Of a DNA stretch of 64,000 nt, positions 9,381 through 18,779 are shown one piece after another. Within the stretch, counting starts at the first letter, position 1, and each line of letters opens with the position of its first letter. This DNA is from Methylomonas koyamae. Lineage in GTDB: Bacteria; Pseudomonadota; Gammaproteobacteria; Methylococcales; Methylomonadaceae. The notes under the pieces were generated by a model. It saw nothing but the letters and a program-made list of their open reading frames with translations. It made no database searches and was not told where the DNA came from. The stretch lies in assembly GCF_019669905.1 (NCBI RefSeq), contig NZ_AP019777.1, forward strand, positions 4,712,001-4,776,000, given 5' to 3'. Made by a program: the position numbers and the translations under genes.

Positions 9381-10148
9381 TTGTTGATCACGCCGGCACC
9401 GCTTGTGAAGCATTTTCGCCACCCCGCACGTTATCGATTGCCGCCTAGCCGGCGGAGCAAGCCGGCTTCCGGTTGGCCCAGGCGGGCGAAACGTTTGGCA
9501 GCCTATGCCGTTGGCTTTTTTCTGGCAGGTTCTTTATTGCTGGTAGCGGCGCTACGGGTTTTGCCGGCGCCGACTTCGGCCTTCATGCTGCACCAGCATA
9601 TCGACGATTGGGTCGAGGGCAAGGGTTACCGGCCGATCAGCCAGCGTTGGGTCAGCCGCGAGCGGATTTCGGCGCATGCCTTCCATGCCGTGGTCGCTTC
9701 CGAGGACCAATTGTTCTACCAGCATAACGGCTTCGACGTCGATGCGATCGGCAAAGCCTTCAACCAGTATTTACGCGGCGGCAAGTTGCGCGGCGCCAGC
9801 ACGATCAGCCAGCAAGTGGCGAAAAACCTGTTTCTGAGCCCGGCGAAAAATTTCGTGCGCAAGGCCTTCGAGATTTGGTTTACCGTCTTGATCGAAGCTT
9901 TGTGGGACAAGCGGCGGATTTTGGAGGTGTATCTGAACATCGCCGAATTCGGCGACCATTTGTTCGGTATCGAGGCCGCCAGCCGGCATTATTTCGGCAT
10001 ACCGGCCCGGCAATTGTCGGCGGCGCAAGCGGCCTTGCTGGCCGCCACGCTACCGAATCCGATTCTGTTGAAAGCCGACCAGCCCAGCGCTTATCTGCTG
10101 AAACGGCAAAGCTGGATCCTTGGCCAGATGCGGGCCTTGCCCGATTGA
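9381..10148 (+). CDS. mtgA: Monofunctional biosynthetic peptidoglycan transglycosylase MtgA
   Basis: This is a GT51 glycosyltransferase without a transpeptidase domain. One N-terminal membrane anchor (AAYAVGFFLAGSLLLVAAL) is followed by the catalytic signature VVASEDQLFYQHNGFD (conserved Glu in SED/E) and then GASTISQQVAKNLFLSPAK, RKAFEIWFTVLIE and ILEVYLNIAEFG. It polymerises lipid II glycan strands at the inner membrane. The frame begins at TTG 9381; a GTG at 9405 is an alternative and neither has a strong Shine-Dalgarno, so the first residues are uncertain. It is convergent with darP. Confidence 0.93.
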   Translation: MLITPAPLVKHFRHPARYRLPPSRRSKPASGWPRRAKRLAAYAVGFFLAGSLLLVAALRVLPAPTSAFMLHQHIDDWVEGKGYRPISQRWVSRERISAHAFHAVVASEDQLFYQHNGFDVDAIGKAFNQYLRGGKLRGASTISQQVAKNLFLSPAKNFVRKAFEIWFTVLIEALWDKRRILEVYLNIAEFGDHLFGIEAASRHYFGIPARQLSAAQAALLAATLPNPILLKADQPSAYLLKRQSWILGQMRALPD

Positions 10149-10164
10149 GGGAACCGGCTGCAGA

Positions 10165-10827
10165 TCAGTCCAGATCGTGTTCCGGCTCTGCGTCGTCGGT
10201 TGCGGCGGAATGGCCCGTGTCGCTAATCAACTGTTTCAGGTATTTGTAGAGCAGGCGCGCCGACTTCGGCGGTTTAGCCTCTTTGGCTTCTTTCAGCGCG
10301 TTGCGTTGCAGTTGGCGCAGATGCTGGGTGTCCGCTTCCGGAAATTCGGACACCAGTTGCGTCAGCGCGGCATTGCCGGCTTCGCCCAACAGTTGGTCGC
10401 GCCAACGCTCGGCCTGGTGATGTTCGCGCACGCCGTGGGCGCTGCGGTTTTTCAAACGCGCCAGCTTTTCCCGGATCGCGTCGACGTCCAGCTCGCGCAT
10501 TTGGCCGGTGATGTACTTCAGCAGGCGCTTTTTCGCGGCGTTGCGACCCATTTTGCCGGCGTCGCACAGCGCTTTTTCGATGTTCTCCGGCAATTCGAAC
10601 TCGGCGATGTGCGCCGGCGCCAATGCGCTGATTTCTTCCGCCATCGCGAAAATCGCCGCAATCTCTTTTTTGATCCGGGTCTTGTTGGGCCTAACCGCGT
10701 AATATTCGACTTCGTCTTCTTCTTCCGCTTCGTCGTCGTAGGCAAATTGGGTGCGGTCGTCGTAGCCGTCGTCCTCGAAATCGTCCTCGTCTTCGAATTC
10801 TGCGTCGTCGTAATCTTCGTGTTTCAT
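10165..10827 (-). CDS. darP: Ribosome-associated protein DarP (YjgA family)
   Basis: This 220-residue protein has a YjgA/DarP domain from about residue 45 to 205 (RPNKTRIKKEIAAIFAMAE, ENIEKALCDAG, RLLKYITGQMRELD, RHHQAERWRDQLL-like region). The family acts in late 50S subunit maturation and associates with the peptidyl transferase region. An acidic extension (residues 4-43, mostly Asp/Glu) precedes the domain and is longer than in the E. coli protein as I recall it. It is the last gene of the lpoA-yraN-diaA operon, one base after a small membrane-protein gene. Confidence 0.9.
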   Translation of the reverse strand: MKHEDYDDAEFEDEDDFEDDGYDDRTQFAYDDEAEEEDEVEYYAVRPNKTRIKKEIAAIFAMAEEISALAPAHIAEFELPENIEKALCDAGKMGRNAAKKRLLKYITGQMRELDVDAIREKLARLKNRSAHGVREHHQAERWRDQLLGEAGNAALTQLVSEFPEADTQHLRQLQRNALKEAKEAKPPKSARLLYKYLKQLISDTGHSAATDDAEPEHDLD

Positions 10828-10828
10828 G

Positions 10829-11011
10829 TCAAACCATAGCTATTAAAAACAATACGAACATGGCCACCGCAAGCAGCGGCACGATCACGCCGGACCAATC
10901 GGACGGGCTGTTTTTGCTGCGTTCGATCGCGGCTTTGACGCCGGGGCGCATCCAGAACAGGATCAGCAGGGCCAATAGGCCCAGCAGCAGATTTTCCCAG
11001 GTCGATTCCAT
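10829..11011 (-). CDS. Small two-helix membrane protein of unknown function
   Basis: This 60-residue protein has two hydrophobic segments, about 7-22 (LLLGLLALLILFWM) and about 43-60 (VIVPLLAVAMFVLFLIAMV), joined by a charged loop (KAAIERSKNSPSDW). It lies between diaA (29 bases upstream) and darP (1 base downstream), so it is almost certainly co-transcribed. No family recognised. The packed position and intact frame support a real gene; function is unknown. Confidence 0.65.
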   Translation of the reverse strand: MESTWENLLLGLLALLILFWMRPGVKAAIERSKNSPSDWSGVIVPLLAVAMFVLFLIAMV

Positions 11012-11039
11012 AACTTGCTCGCGAGTCGGGTCCTGCGGC

Positions 11040-11630
<591 letters not shown>

Positions 11631-11999
11631 TCAGGTTTGAAACGCGTTTTTGATCCAATTGAGGCGGTTATCGCCGGAGATTGCCACGACATCGAAACGG
11701 ATCGCGCAATGGCTCAGGCCGTTGATTATGACATAGTGTTGCGTGGCCGCGACGATGCGCGCCTGCTTTTGCGCGGTAATACTGGCCAACGCGCCGCCGA
11801 ATTGCTCCGATTTGCGGTAGCGGACTTCGACGACGACCAGCACGGCACCGTCGCGCATGACCAGATCCAGCTCGCCATGTTTGCAGCGGTAATTGCTGCA
11901 GACCGGTTGCAGGCCTTGTTGTTGCAGATAGGCGGCGGCCCTTTGTTCGGCGCCGGCGCCTTTTTGCAGATGGGCCGGTTTGGGCTTGCCGAACAGCAT
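11631..11999 (-). CDS. yraN: YraN/UPF0102 family putative nuclease
   Basis: This 122-residue protein starts at ATG 11999, which overlaps the lpoA stop by one base (TAATG). The UPF0102 fold is restriction-endonuclease-like: GAGAEQRAAAYLQQQGLQ, then the active-site-like CKHGELDLVMRD (E-x-D) and VVVEVRYRKSEQFGG (E-V-R/K), then CAIRFDVVAI. The biochemical role of YraN is not established. The lpoA-yraN-diaA order is conserved in gammaproteobacteria. Confidence 0.9.
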   Translation of the reverse strand: MLFGKPKPAHLQKGAGAEQRAAAYLQQQGLQPVCSNYRCKHGELDLVMRDGAVLVVVEVRYRKSEQFGGALASITAQKQARIVAATQHYVIINGLSHCAIRFDVVAISGDNRLNWIKNAFQT

Positions 12000-13843
12000 T
12001 ATTCGACGTAGGCGGCCGCGGCCGGTACGCCGGCCTTGAATTCGGCACAGGCCAATTTGCGGGTGATGCGATTTTCGCCGTTCAACGCTAACCGCCCGGT
12101 GGCGCCGGGGTAAGGCGTGGCGGCCAGTTGGCCCAATTGGCCCAGCAGATTGAAGGCATCCACCCCCAGCGCCACCAACTTGATCTGGCTGTCGCTCAGG
12201 CCTTGCCAAGCGCTTTGCAATGCCTGTTGGCTGAGCGGTCCGCCGTAGACCTCGCCGAACAGCCAGGGCAAATCGCAGAACGCGATTTTGCCCAATTCGG
12301 TGTCTTTGGCCGGATTGGGCCGGCCGCTGTAGATGTTCGGCATCGCGTAGACGGCAAGCTCGCTGCTCTGGCTGTAGCGCAATTGCGGCGCAATTTCTCT
12401 GGCCTGTTCCGGCCCGGCGCTGATGAACACGGCCAGCGCCTGTTTTTCGCCGGCGGCATTCACGCTCGGCGCCAGCAAGGCTTTGACCACGGCGCTGAAA
12501 TCGCGCGATTTCGGATCGTAACTCTGCACCCCGAGCACCGAGCCGCCGCCGGCTTGCCAGGCCGACATCAGATAATGGCGGATGCGTTGGCCTTGCGGCG
12601 TTTCCGGCGTTAACAGCACCGCGTTCTGCAAACCATCGCGGCGGGCTTTCAGTGCCAGTTGTTCGGCGTCGTCGATCGGGCTCAAGCCGAATTGGTACAG
12701 ATTGGCTTTGCTCAGATTTTCGACGTGGTTCAAGGCCAACACCGGCACGCTCAACTCGCCGCTGTCGGCCAAAGTCTGAATCTGCTCCTTCACCAACGGG
12801 CCGATCACCTGTTTGGCGCCGTCGGCGACGGCCTGTTTATACAGCGCGACGATATCGCCGGTTTCGCTGTCGTAATATTTCAACGCCGGCTGCGGCGCGG
12901 CGCTGGCCGCCAGGCGGTAGGCGGTGGCCAAGCCGTTTCTGACCGCTTTGCCTGCGGCCGCATATTGGCCGGAATTGGGCAGCAGCACCGCGATGATCGG
13001 CCCGCTGGCTGCCGTCGCCGCCGGTTGCGGCGTTTCCGGGCCGGACTCGGCCGCCGCTTCCGCAACAACGGCCGGCGCCCCGTTCAAATAGGCTTGCAGG
13101 TAGTCGGCATTGGCCGGATGGCCGGGGAAGGTTTGCTTCCATTGCTGAATTTGGCCGGCGCTGTCGAAACCAGGCAGATTGCGTTGTTTCAGAATTTTGG
13201 CCAACGCCATCCAGCCGCTCAATTCGTCGGCGACCGATGCGGTCGTGCTCAGGGTTTCGTTCGGCAACACGCTAAGCGCGTCGAGAATGGCGATAATGTT
13301 TTGCTTTTGCCGGTCGCGGTCGGTCAGAATCCGGCCCAGTTTCAACCGCATCCGCACGCCGGCCAACACGTCGCCGGTCAACGAATGGGCGAAAGCCATC
13401 GACTGGTAATAGGCGATCTGATCGGCTTCCGCCAACACGGCCGGACGCACGCCTTCCAGTTTGCGCACCGCGCTTTCGGCATCTCCGCTACTGAGCGCAA
13501 TCTCGCCGTCGAGCAATTTGTATTTGCTGGTTTGCTCCGGATTCAATTCGGCCGGATTGACGCCGTCCAAGGCCTGGCGAGCGCCGTTACTGTCGCCGGC
13601 TTGCAAGCGGGTATCGGCGTCCAGCAGCCGCAGCGCGCTGCGGCTGTCGTGCAAACGGTAGCTACGCGCCGTGGTTGCGGCTTCCGCCGGTTTGGGCCGT
13701 TTCGCGCTGGCCGGCGGCTTGACTTCGAACTGCGGTTTGCGGGTCGGCGGCTCGCCGGCGCAAGCCGACAGCAGCAGCAACCCGAAAACGCAGCAACCCG
13801 GCAAGCGACGCGGCATAATGGCGGCCAAATTAAATGCGGACAT
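11999..13843 (-). CDS. lpoA: Penicillin-binding protein activator LpoA (LppC/YraM family)
   Basis: This outer-membrane lipoprotein of 614 residues starts at ATG 13843 (MSAFNLAAIM), with AAGG about 7 bases upstream. The lipobox is LLLSAC. The N-terminal TPR-like helical part covers about residues 50-230, and the C-terminal periplasmic-binding-protein-like part begins at IIAVLLPNSGQYAAAGKAVRNG. LpoA reaches through the periplasm to stimulate PBP1A. It is divergent from rsmI, with only 19 bases between the two start codons, and heads the lpoA-yraN-diaA-small protein-darP operon. Confidence 0.92.
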   Translation of the reverse strand: MSAFNLAAIMPRRLPGCCVFGLLLLSACAGEPPTRKPQFEVKPPASAKRPKPAEAATTARSYRLHDSRSALRLLDADTRLQAGDSNGARQALDGVNPAELNPEQTSKYKLLDGEIALSSGDAESAVRKLEGVRPAVLAEADQIAYYQSMAFAHSLTGDVLAGVRMRLKLGRILTDRDRQKQNIIAILDALSVLPNETLSTTASVADELSGWMALAKILKQRNLPGFDSAGQIQQWKQTFPGHPANADYLQAYLNGAPAVVAEAAAESGPETPQPAATAASGPIIAVLLPNSGQYAAAGKAVRNGLATAYRLAASAAPQPALKYYDSETGDIVALYKQAVADGAKQVIGPLVKEQIQTLADSGELSVPVLALNHVENLSKANLYQFGLSPIDDAEQLALKARRDGLQNAVLLTPETPQGQRIRHYLMSAWQAGGGSVLGVQSYDPKSRDFSAVVKALLAPSVNAAGEKQALAVFISAGPEQAREIAPQLRYSQSSELAVYAMPNIYSGRPNPAKDTELGKIAFCDLPWLFGEVYGGPLSQQALQSAWQGLSDSQIKLVALGVDAFNLLGQLGQLAATPYPGATGRLALNGENRITRKLACAEFKAGVPAAAAYVE

Positions 13844-13862
13844 GAGAGGCCTTGGAAAACAG

Positions 13863-14717
13863 ATGTACGGAAAATTATACGTGGTTGCCACGCCGATAGG
13901 GAATCTGGCCGATTTCAGTTTCCGAGCCTTGGAAGTATTGAAACAAGTGGATCTGATTGCCGCCGAGGACACCCGCCACGTCAAGATGCTGTTGTCGCAT
14001 TACGGCGTCAACAAGCCGCTAACCTCGTTGCACCAGCACAACGAGGACAAGGCTTCGTTGGGTTTGGTCGAACGGATGCAGCAAGGCCAATCGGTCGCAC
14101 TGGTGTCCGACGCCGGCACCCCTATCATCAGCGATCCGGGCCTGCCGCTGGTCAGGTTGGCCCGCCAGCACGGCATCGACGTGACCCCGATTCCGGGCGC
14201 TTGCGCCTTGATCGCCGCCTTGTCGGTGGCCGGTTTACCGACCAGCCGTTTCAGCTTCGAAGGCTTTCTGCCGCGCACCGCTTCGGCCCGGCGCGAATTT
14301 TTTCGAGACAAACTCTCCGACGAATCGACCTGGGCCTTTTACGAGTCCAGCCACCGGATTCAGGCGGCGCTGGAAGACATGGCGGCGGTGTTTCCGGCCG
14401 AGCACCGCATTGTCGTGGCGCGCGAGATTACCAAGCTGCACGAAACCATCGCCGACGGTAGTCTGGCCGAGGTGTTGGTGCGGGTACAAGCCGACGAAAA
14501 CATGCGCAAGGGCGAGTTTGTCGTTATCGCCGCCGGCAGCCCGCCGGCGGAAAAATCGGATCAAATCAGCGACGCGGAACGACGGATATTAGCTTTGTTG
14601 CTGCAAGAATGTTCGATCAAAACCGCCGTCGCCCTGGCGGTGGAAATCACCGGCCAACGCAAGAAAACGCTATACCAGGCCGCGTTGGCGATGCAGGGCG
14701 AAAGCGGCGGCCGATAG
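13863..14717 (+). CDS. rsmI: 16S rRNA (cytidine1402-2'-O)-methyltransferase RsmI
   Basis: This 284-residue protein of the tetrapyrrole-methylase fold begins MYGKLYVVATPIGNLADFS. It also shows AEDTRHVKMLLSHYGV, SDAGTPIISDPG, PIPGACALIAALSVAGL and FEGFLPR. RsmI methylates the ribose of C1402 in the ribosomal decoding centre. I chose ATG 13863 (GGAAAAC about 6 bases upstream) over the in-frame ATG 13842, because the protein family starts at the beta strand YVVATPIG. Its divergent partner is lpoA, as in E. coli. Confidence 0.95.
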   Translation: MYGKLYVVATPIGNLADFSFRALEVLKQVDLIAAEDTRHVKMLLSHYGVNKPLTSLHQHNEDKASLGLVERMQQGQSVALVSDAGTPIISDPGLPLVRLARQHGIDVTPIPGACALIAALSVAGLPTSRFSFEGFLPRTASARREFFRDKLSDESTWAFYESSHRIQAALEDMAAVFPAEHRIVVAREITKLHETIADGSLAEVLVRVQADENMRKGEFVVIAAGSPPAEKSDQISDAERRILALLLQECSIKTAVALAVEITGQRKKTLYQAALAMQGESGGR

Positions 14718-14722
14718 TCGGG

Positions 14723-15028
14723 TCAGTTGTAGCGGCCGCTGGGGTCCGGCGTGAAGACCCCGACCGGGCGGGCGAAGGTAAACCGCGCCGGGGTCAGTAC
14801 CAGGGCTTCGGCGCCGATGGCAAAAGCATCGTGCGGCGGCGCGATTGCGGCAAAAGCCGTCAGCGGCGATACCGCGGCGAACAGCGCGGAACCGACCAGC
14901 GTCGCGATCAAGCCGACCGGCCGGGCAACGACGACGTCGACCAGAAAGGCGCCGGTCGGCGTCCGCTCCTCGGCGGCCAGCGGAGCAGCGGCCAGCAGTA
15001 ATAGGCTCAGGGCAACGGCTTTGTGCAT
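14723..15028 (-). CDS. Small exported hypothetical protein
   Basis: This 101-residue protein has a clear signal peptide (LSLLLLAAAPLAA^EE). The mature part has a Gly/Ala-rich hydrophobic stretch (RPVGLIATLVGSALFAAVSPL) and a second motif ALVLTPARFTFARPVG; the two RPVG strings look like a short internal repeat. I have the impression of a family of small secreted proteins with this pattern in gammaproteobacteria, but no function is known to me. AGGAG lies 6 bases before the ATG. It is convergent with rsmI. Confidence 0.7.
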   Translation of the reverse strand: MHKAVALSLLLLAAAPLAAEERTPTGAFLVDVVVARPVGLIATLVGSALFAAVSPLTAFAAIAPPHDAFAIGAEALVLTPARFTFARPVGVFTPDPSGRYN

Positions 15029-15066
15029 GGCGGAACTCCTGTGTTTCTAAATTTGTTGGCGGCCGG

Positions 15067-15621
15067 CTACCACATCAAGTCGTCCGGAATCTGGTATGCC
15101 GCGTACGGGTCGTCTTCGGCGGCAAGATCTTGGCTGGCTTCGTTCAACACCACCACGCTGGCCGCATCGCGGATTTGAATCTTGCGCGCCACCTCGGCCG
15201 GAACGATTTCGTAGCGGTTTTCCAGTTTGGCGATGCCGGCGCGGCCGTTGCTCAACGCATCGCGGACTTTTTCGGCGACGTACAGGGTTTTGACTTTATT
15301 GGCGTCGGTGAAGTTGTAAGCCACGCCGTTGGCGTCCTGGGCGATGCGATTCAGTTCGACGATTTGTTTGATTTGCGCCGCCAGGGCTTTCTGTTCTTCG
15401 GCCAGCTTGCGTTGCCGGTTCAATTCGCGGTCGCGTTCGGCTTGTTGTTGGCGCAATTGTTCCGCACTGAGTTTTACTTCGTCGACAGTCTCGACGCCGT
15501 TATTGCGCTCCAGTTTGGTCTGTTTGCGCTTTTCGGCCTTGACCTGTTTCAGCTTGGCGTCGTTGGACAGGCCGGATTTCAACAGTTGTTCTTGCAGCGA
15601 CAAGGTTTGCGGTTTTTTCAT
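15067..15621 (-). CDS. DUF2058 family protein (YaiL-like)
   Basis: This 184-residue protein is rich in Lys, Gln and Arg at the N-terminus (SLQEQLLKSGLSNDAKLKQV, AEKRKQTKLERNN) with a likely coiled coil at about 50-85. The conserved globular part is QIVELNRIAQD, YNFTDANKVKTLYV, and RYEIVPAEVARKIQIRD. This is the DUF2058/YaiL pattern, a nucleoprotein-like family of unknown role. No signal peptide; cytoplasmic. Confidence 0.88.
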   Translation of the reverse strand: MKKPQTLSLQEQLLKSGLSNDAKLKQVKAEKRKQTKLERNNGVETVDEVKLSAEQLRQQQAERDRELNRQRKLAEEQKALAAQIKQIVELNRIAQDANGVAYNFTDANKVKTLYVAEKVRDALSNGRAGIAKLENRYEIVPAEVARKIQIRDAASVVVLNEASQDLAAEDDPYAAYQIPDDLMW

Positions 15622-15674
15622 GGCGAACGGGCGGAAATGGACTTAAAAAACGCCGGCAGCATAGCACAAAGCGC

Positions 15675-16922
15675 TTATTGGCCCAGCATCTTGCCGGTGG
15701 CGTACTGCCACCAACTCAGCGGCTTGGTCAACGGCCGTTCGCAGCGGTCGTAGCCCTGGTATTCGATGCCGCGGAAAATGTCGTCGCGCAGCCAGCGGTA
15801 GGCGGCCGGCGCACTCTGTTGCAGCCGCTCCGGAATCAAAATGTATTGCGCGACCAATTCGGCCAGTTTTTCCTGGGTATTGCCGTCGTAACGGCCCTGG
15901 TTGACCTCGCCCAGATACTCGAAGGCCTCGAACCATTTCGACGGCCACAGCGCCAATTGCGCTTCGGCGATGGTTTTCATGATGTCGGCGTCGTTGGAGA
16001 TCTTGTGGTACTTGTAGAAAAAGTACAGGTCGTCTTCGCCGTTCCAGAAATGGAAATTGTCTATGGTATGCGCAATCTCGTGAACCACGATGGGTAGCCG
16101 GAAATCGACCAGATACTGCACGCCGATGTCGCGGTAACTGCCGCCTTCCTTGCCCTTGTCGAACGCTTTCACGGTAAACACGATCAGATTCTGGCCGCTG
16201 AACACCTGGGCCACGGTTTGCGAGCGGAAGCCGATACCGGGTACCAGAGTCAACGGATGGGTGTGGTCCTGCCAGATGCTGTTTTTGTAATCTTCCTGAA
16301 ACGCGTCGCGGATCAGTTGTTGCATCGCTGTGGGTTTGTCGGCGATTTCCTGTTCCAGCTTGTCCACCGGTTTGGCTTTGCTGATGCTTTGCCGCAGAAA
16401 GGCCGGAATTTTGCGGATGGCTTTCTCGAAGATACGCAGATGGTCGGCGGAAAAGCGTTTCACCTCGTAGCGGTAATCGTCGCTGTGTTTGACCACGGTT
16501 TTGGTGTCGTAAAACAAGGCCAACGCCCGCCAGGCGGCTTCGCGGTCGCCCCAGTATTTTTCCAGTACGCACAGCTCGCCGGCGGCGTTACCGGCGCAGT
16601 CTTCGCGGTAATCGGCCAAATCGTCCAGGTGGTCCTGATTTTTGTGGTCGGTCAACACCGCCACGGCCTGGCTGCGCAATCCGGGATGCTCGGTTTCGTA
16701 GAAACGGATGATGTCGGCCAGTGCGGCGGTCGGCGTATATTGCTGTTGGCTGGTGGCGCACAGCAATTCGGCGGTTTGCGACAGCGTAAAGAAGTGGTTT
16801 TGAAATAACGGCGCCGGCGTAGCGCCGGCGGTTGCGGCGTAACCGAGCAAAAGTCCCAGTCCGCCGCGGTGCAATAAGGTGGACGGCGCGGTCAAACGCT
16901 TATTTGTCCAGACCCATCGCAT
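15675..16922 (-). CDS. Exported putative zinc metallopeptidase with HEIAH motif
   Basis: I place the start at ATG 16922 (MRWVWTNKRL), overlapping the 3' end of bamD by 23 bases, to give 415 residues. A hydrophobic segment near residue 20-36 (GGLGLLLGYAATAGA) looks like a signal peptide. A gluzincin-like site HEIAH is at about 281-285 with a downstream AELVAQY helix (about 354-360) that could give the third ligand. Four Cys residues could form disulfides. I do not recognise a named family. Its position directly behind bamD suggests an envelope role, but that is inference. Confidence 0.7.
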   Translation of the reverse strand: MRWVWTNKRLTAPSTLLHRGGLGLLLGYAATAGATPAPLFQNHFFTLSQTAELLCATSQQQYTPTAALADIIRFYETEHPGLRSQAVAVLTDHKNQDHLDDLADYREDCAGNAAGELCVLEKYWGDREAAWRALALFYDTKTVVKHSDDYRYEVKRFSADHLRIFEKAIRKIPAFLRQSISKAKPVDKLEQEIADKPTAMQQLIRDAFQEDYKNSIWQDHTHPLTLVPGIGFRSQTVAQVFSGQNLIVFTVKAFDKGKEGGSYRDIGVQYLVDFRLPIVVHEIAHTIDNFHFWNGEDDLYFFYKYHKISNDADIMKTIAEAQLALWPSKWFEAFEYLGEVNQGRYDGNTQEKLAELVAQYILIPERLQQSAPAAYRWLRDDIFRGIEYQGYDRCERPLTKPLSWWQYATGKMLGQ

Positions 16923-17745
16923 CCCACAGTTTTTGAATCGCGCCTTCGTCTTTGTAATTGCCTTGCGGGGCACCGTTCGGGTAATTCAGTTTAAAGACGC
17001 GTTCGGCATCTGTGGCCAGTTCGTCCATGCCCAATTGGCGGTAGCCGTCCTGCATGATTTGCAGCGCAAACGGCACCGCCGGCGTGCGCTGGTATTCCTT
17101 GACGATGTAATTGGCGCGGTTGACGGCAGCGATGTAGGCTTTGCGCCGCATGTAGTAATCGGCGACATGGACTTCGTACATCGCCATGTTGTTGCGCAAC
17201 GCGACCATGCGCAGCTTGGCGTCGGCGGCGTATTCGCTGTTCGGATAGCGGCGGATCAGTTCCTGGAAGTTGTCGTAAGCGTCCTTGGCCGGGCCGGGAT
17301 CGCGTTGCGAGGAGTCGGTCGGCAAAAAGCGGTCGATGAAGCCGATGCCGCGGTTGTAGTTGATCAAGCCTTTCAGATAATAGGCGTAATCGACTTTGGG
17401 GTTGCGCGGATGGATTTTGATGAAACGGTCGGCGGCAGCAATCGCGGCTTCCGGATCGTCGTTCTTATAGTAAGCGTAAGCGACGTTGAGTTGGGCTTGG
17501 GCGGCGTAGTCGCCGAACGGGTAGCGCGATTCCAGCGCTTCGTACAACGTCACCGCCTTCGAGTAGTTTTTGTTGTCCAACGCTTCCTTGGCTTTTTCAT
17601 GGAACATTTTGTCGTCCCAGCCGGCGTATTCCTCTTCCTTCTCGCTGGCCGAACCCTTGCTGGAAAATGCTTCCAAGGTTTCGCAGGCAGGCAGCAGCAC
17701 GATCAGGCCGGCGGCGAAAACGGTTTTTACTAAAACTAATCGCAT
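16900..17745 (-). CDS. bamD: Outer membrane assembly lipoprotein BamD
   Basis: This 281-residue lipoprotein has lipobox VLLPAC (Cys about 21) followed by five TPR-type repeats: FHEKAKEALDNKNYSKAVTL, RYPFGDYAAQAQLNVAYAYY, AIAAADRFIKIHPRNPKVDY, FQELIRRYPNSEYAADAKLR and RANYIVKEYQRTPAVPFAL. BamD is the essential partner of BamA in beta-barrel insertion. The divergent neighbour rluD starts 83 bases away, a pairing conserved in gammaproteobacteria. Confidence 0.95.
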   Translation of the reverse strand: MRLVLVKTVFAAGLIVLLPACETLEAFSSKGSASEKEEEYAGWDDKMFHEKAKEALDNKNYSKAVTLYEALESRYPFGDYAAQAQLNVAYAYYKNDDPEAAIAAADRFIKIHPRNPKVDYAYYLKGLINYNRGIGFIDRFLPTDSSQRDPGPAKDAYDNFQELIRRYPNSEYAADAKLRMVALRNNMAMYEVHVADYYMRRKAYIAAVNRANYIVKEYQRTPAVPFALQIMQDGYRQLGMDELATDAERVFKLNYPNGAPQGNYKDEGAIQKLWDAMGLDK

Positions 17746-17828
17746 ACGTTTATCAACACGTTGTAATATTGCTGGTTTTTTGCGGCATTTGGCAGCATTT
17801 GGGCCGCGAGTATAACTTAAAAACGACT

Positions 17829-18779
17829 ATGACGATATTGACGGCAAGGGTTCCCGAGGAACTGGCGGGTATGCGGCTGGACCAGTGTTTGGCCGAGGTG
17901 TTCCCCGATTATTCGCGCAGCAAATTGCAGACCTGGATCAAGGCCGGCCGGGTGCTGGTGGACGGCGAGGTCATGAAAGGCCGCGAGAAACTGGACGGCG
18001 GCGAGGAGATCGAACTCGACGCCGAAGCCGAGCGCGTCATCGAATATGCCGCCCAGGAAATTCCGTTAGACATCAAATACGAAGACGAGTCGCTGCTGAT
18101 CGTCAACAAGCCGGCCGGTTTGGTTGTACATCCGGCGGTCGGCAATTGGGACGGCACGCTGGTCAACGCCTTGCTGAACCATGCGCCGCAACTGGAAACC
18201 TTACCGCGCGCCGGCATCGTGCATCGGATAGACAAGGACACCAGCGGCTTGCTGATGGTGGCCAAGACCCTGCAAGCCCACAACAGCCTGGTCGAGCAGT
18301 TGCAGGAACGCAGCATCCACCGCGAGTACCTGGCCCTGGTCAAAGGCTGGATGACTGCCGGCGGGACGGTCAACGCCCCGATAGGCCGCCATCCGGTGGA
18401 CCGCAAGCGCAACGCGGTGCGCCGCGACGGCAAGGAAGCGATCACCCATTATCGGCTGGAGCAGCGCTTCAAACGCCATACCTTGATTCGCTGCAAACTG
18501 GAAACCGGCCGCACCCACCAGATTCGGGTGCATATGGCCCACATCAATTACCCGCTGGTCGGCGATCCGGTCTACGGCGGCCGCTTTCAAATGCCGGCCG
18601 ATTGCAGCCCGGCTCTGGCCGACGCGTTGCGCAACTTCAAGCGCCAGGCGCTGCATGCCGCCAAGCTGGGGCTGGAGCATCCGGAAACCGGCGACTATTG
18701 CGAATGGGAGCAAGCGCTGCCGGACGACATGGCCAAACTGATCGAATTACTGGCCGAAAATGAACTGGATCAAGCCTGA
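17829..18779 (+). CDS. rluD: 23S rRNA pseudouridine1911/1915/1917 synthase RluD
   Basis: This 316-residue protein has an N-terminal S4 domain (MRLDQCLAEVFPDYSRSKLQTWI) and a RluA-family catalytic domain with HRIDKDTSGLLMVAK containing the catalytic Asp. The conserved RKNAV-like segment (DRKRNAVRRDGKEAITHY) and GRTHQIRVHMAHINYPLVGD follow. RluD modifies helix 69 of 23S rRNA. The start at ATG 17829 is the family start. The end overlaps pgeF by 20 bases, so the two are translationally linked. Confidence 0.95.
   Translation: MTILTARVPEELAGMRLDQCLAEVFPDYSRSKLQTWIKAGRVLVDGEVMKGREKLDGGEEIELDAEAERVIEYAAQEIPLDIKYEDESLLIVNKPAGLVVHPAVGNWDGTLVNALLNHAPQLETLPRAGIVHRIDKDTSGLLMVAKTLQAHNSLVEQLQERSIHREYLALVKGWMTAGGTVNAPIGRHPVDRKRNAVRRDGKEAITHYRLEQRFKRHTLIRCKLETGRTHQIRVHMAHINYPLVGDPVYGGRFQMPADCSPALADALRNFKRQALHAAKLGLEHPETGDYCEWEQALPDDMAKLIELLAENELDQA

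Noticed and set aside
12659..14461. 600-codon plus-strand frame opposite lpoA and running into rsmI
   Set aside because: It overlaps two well-supported genes in the wrong frame or strand and has repetitive Gly/Arg/Gln-rich content.
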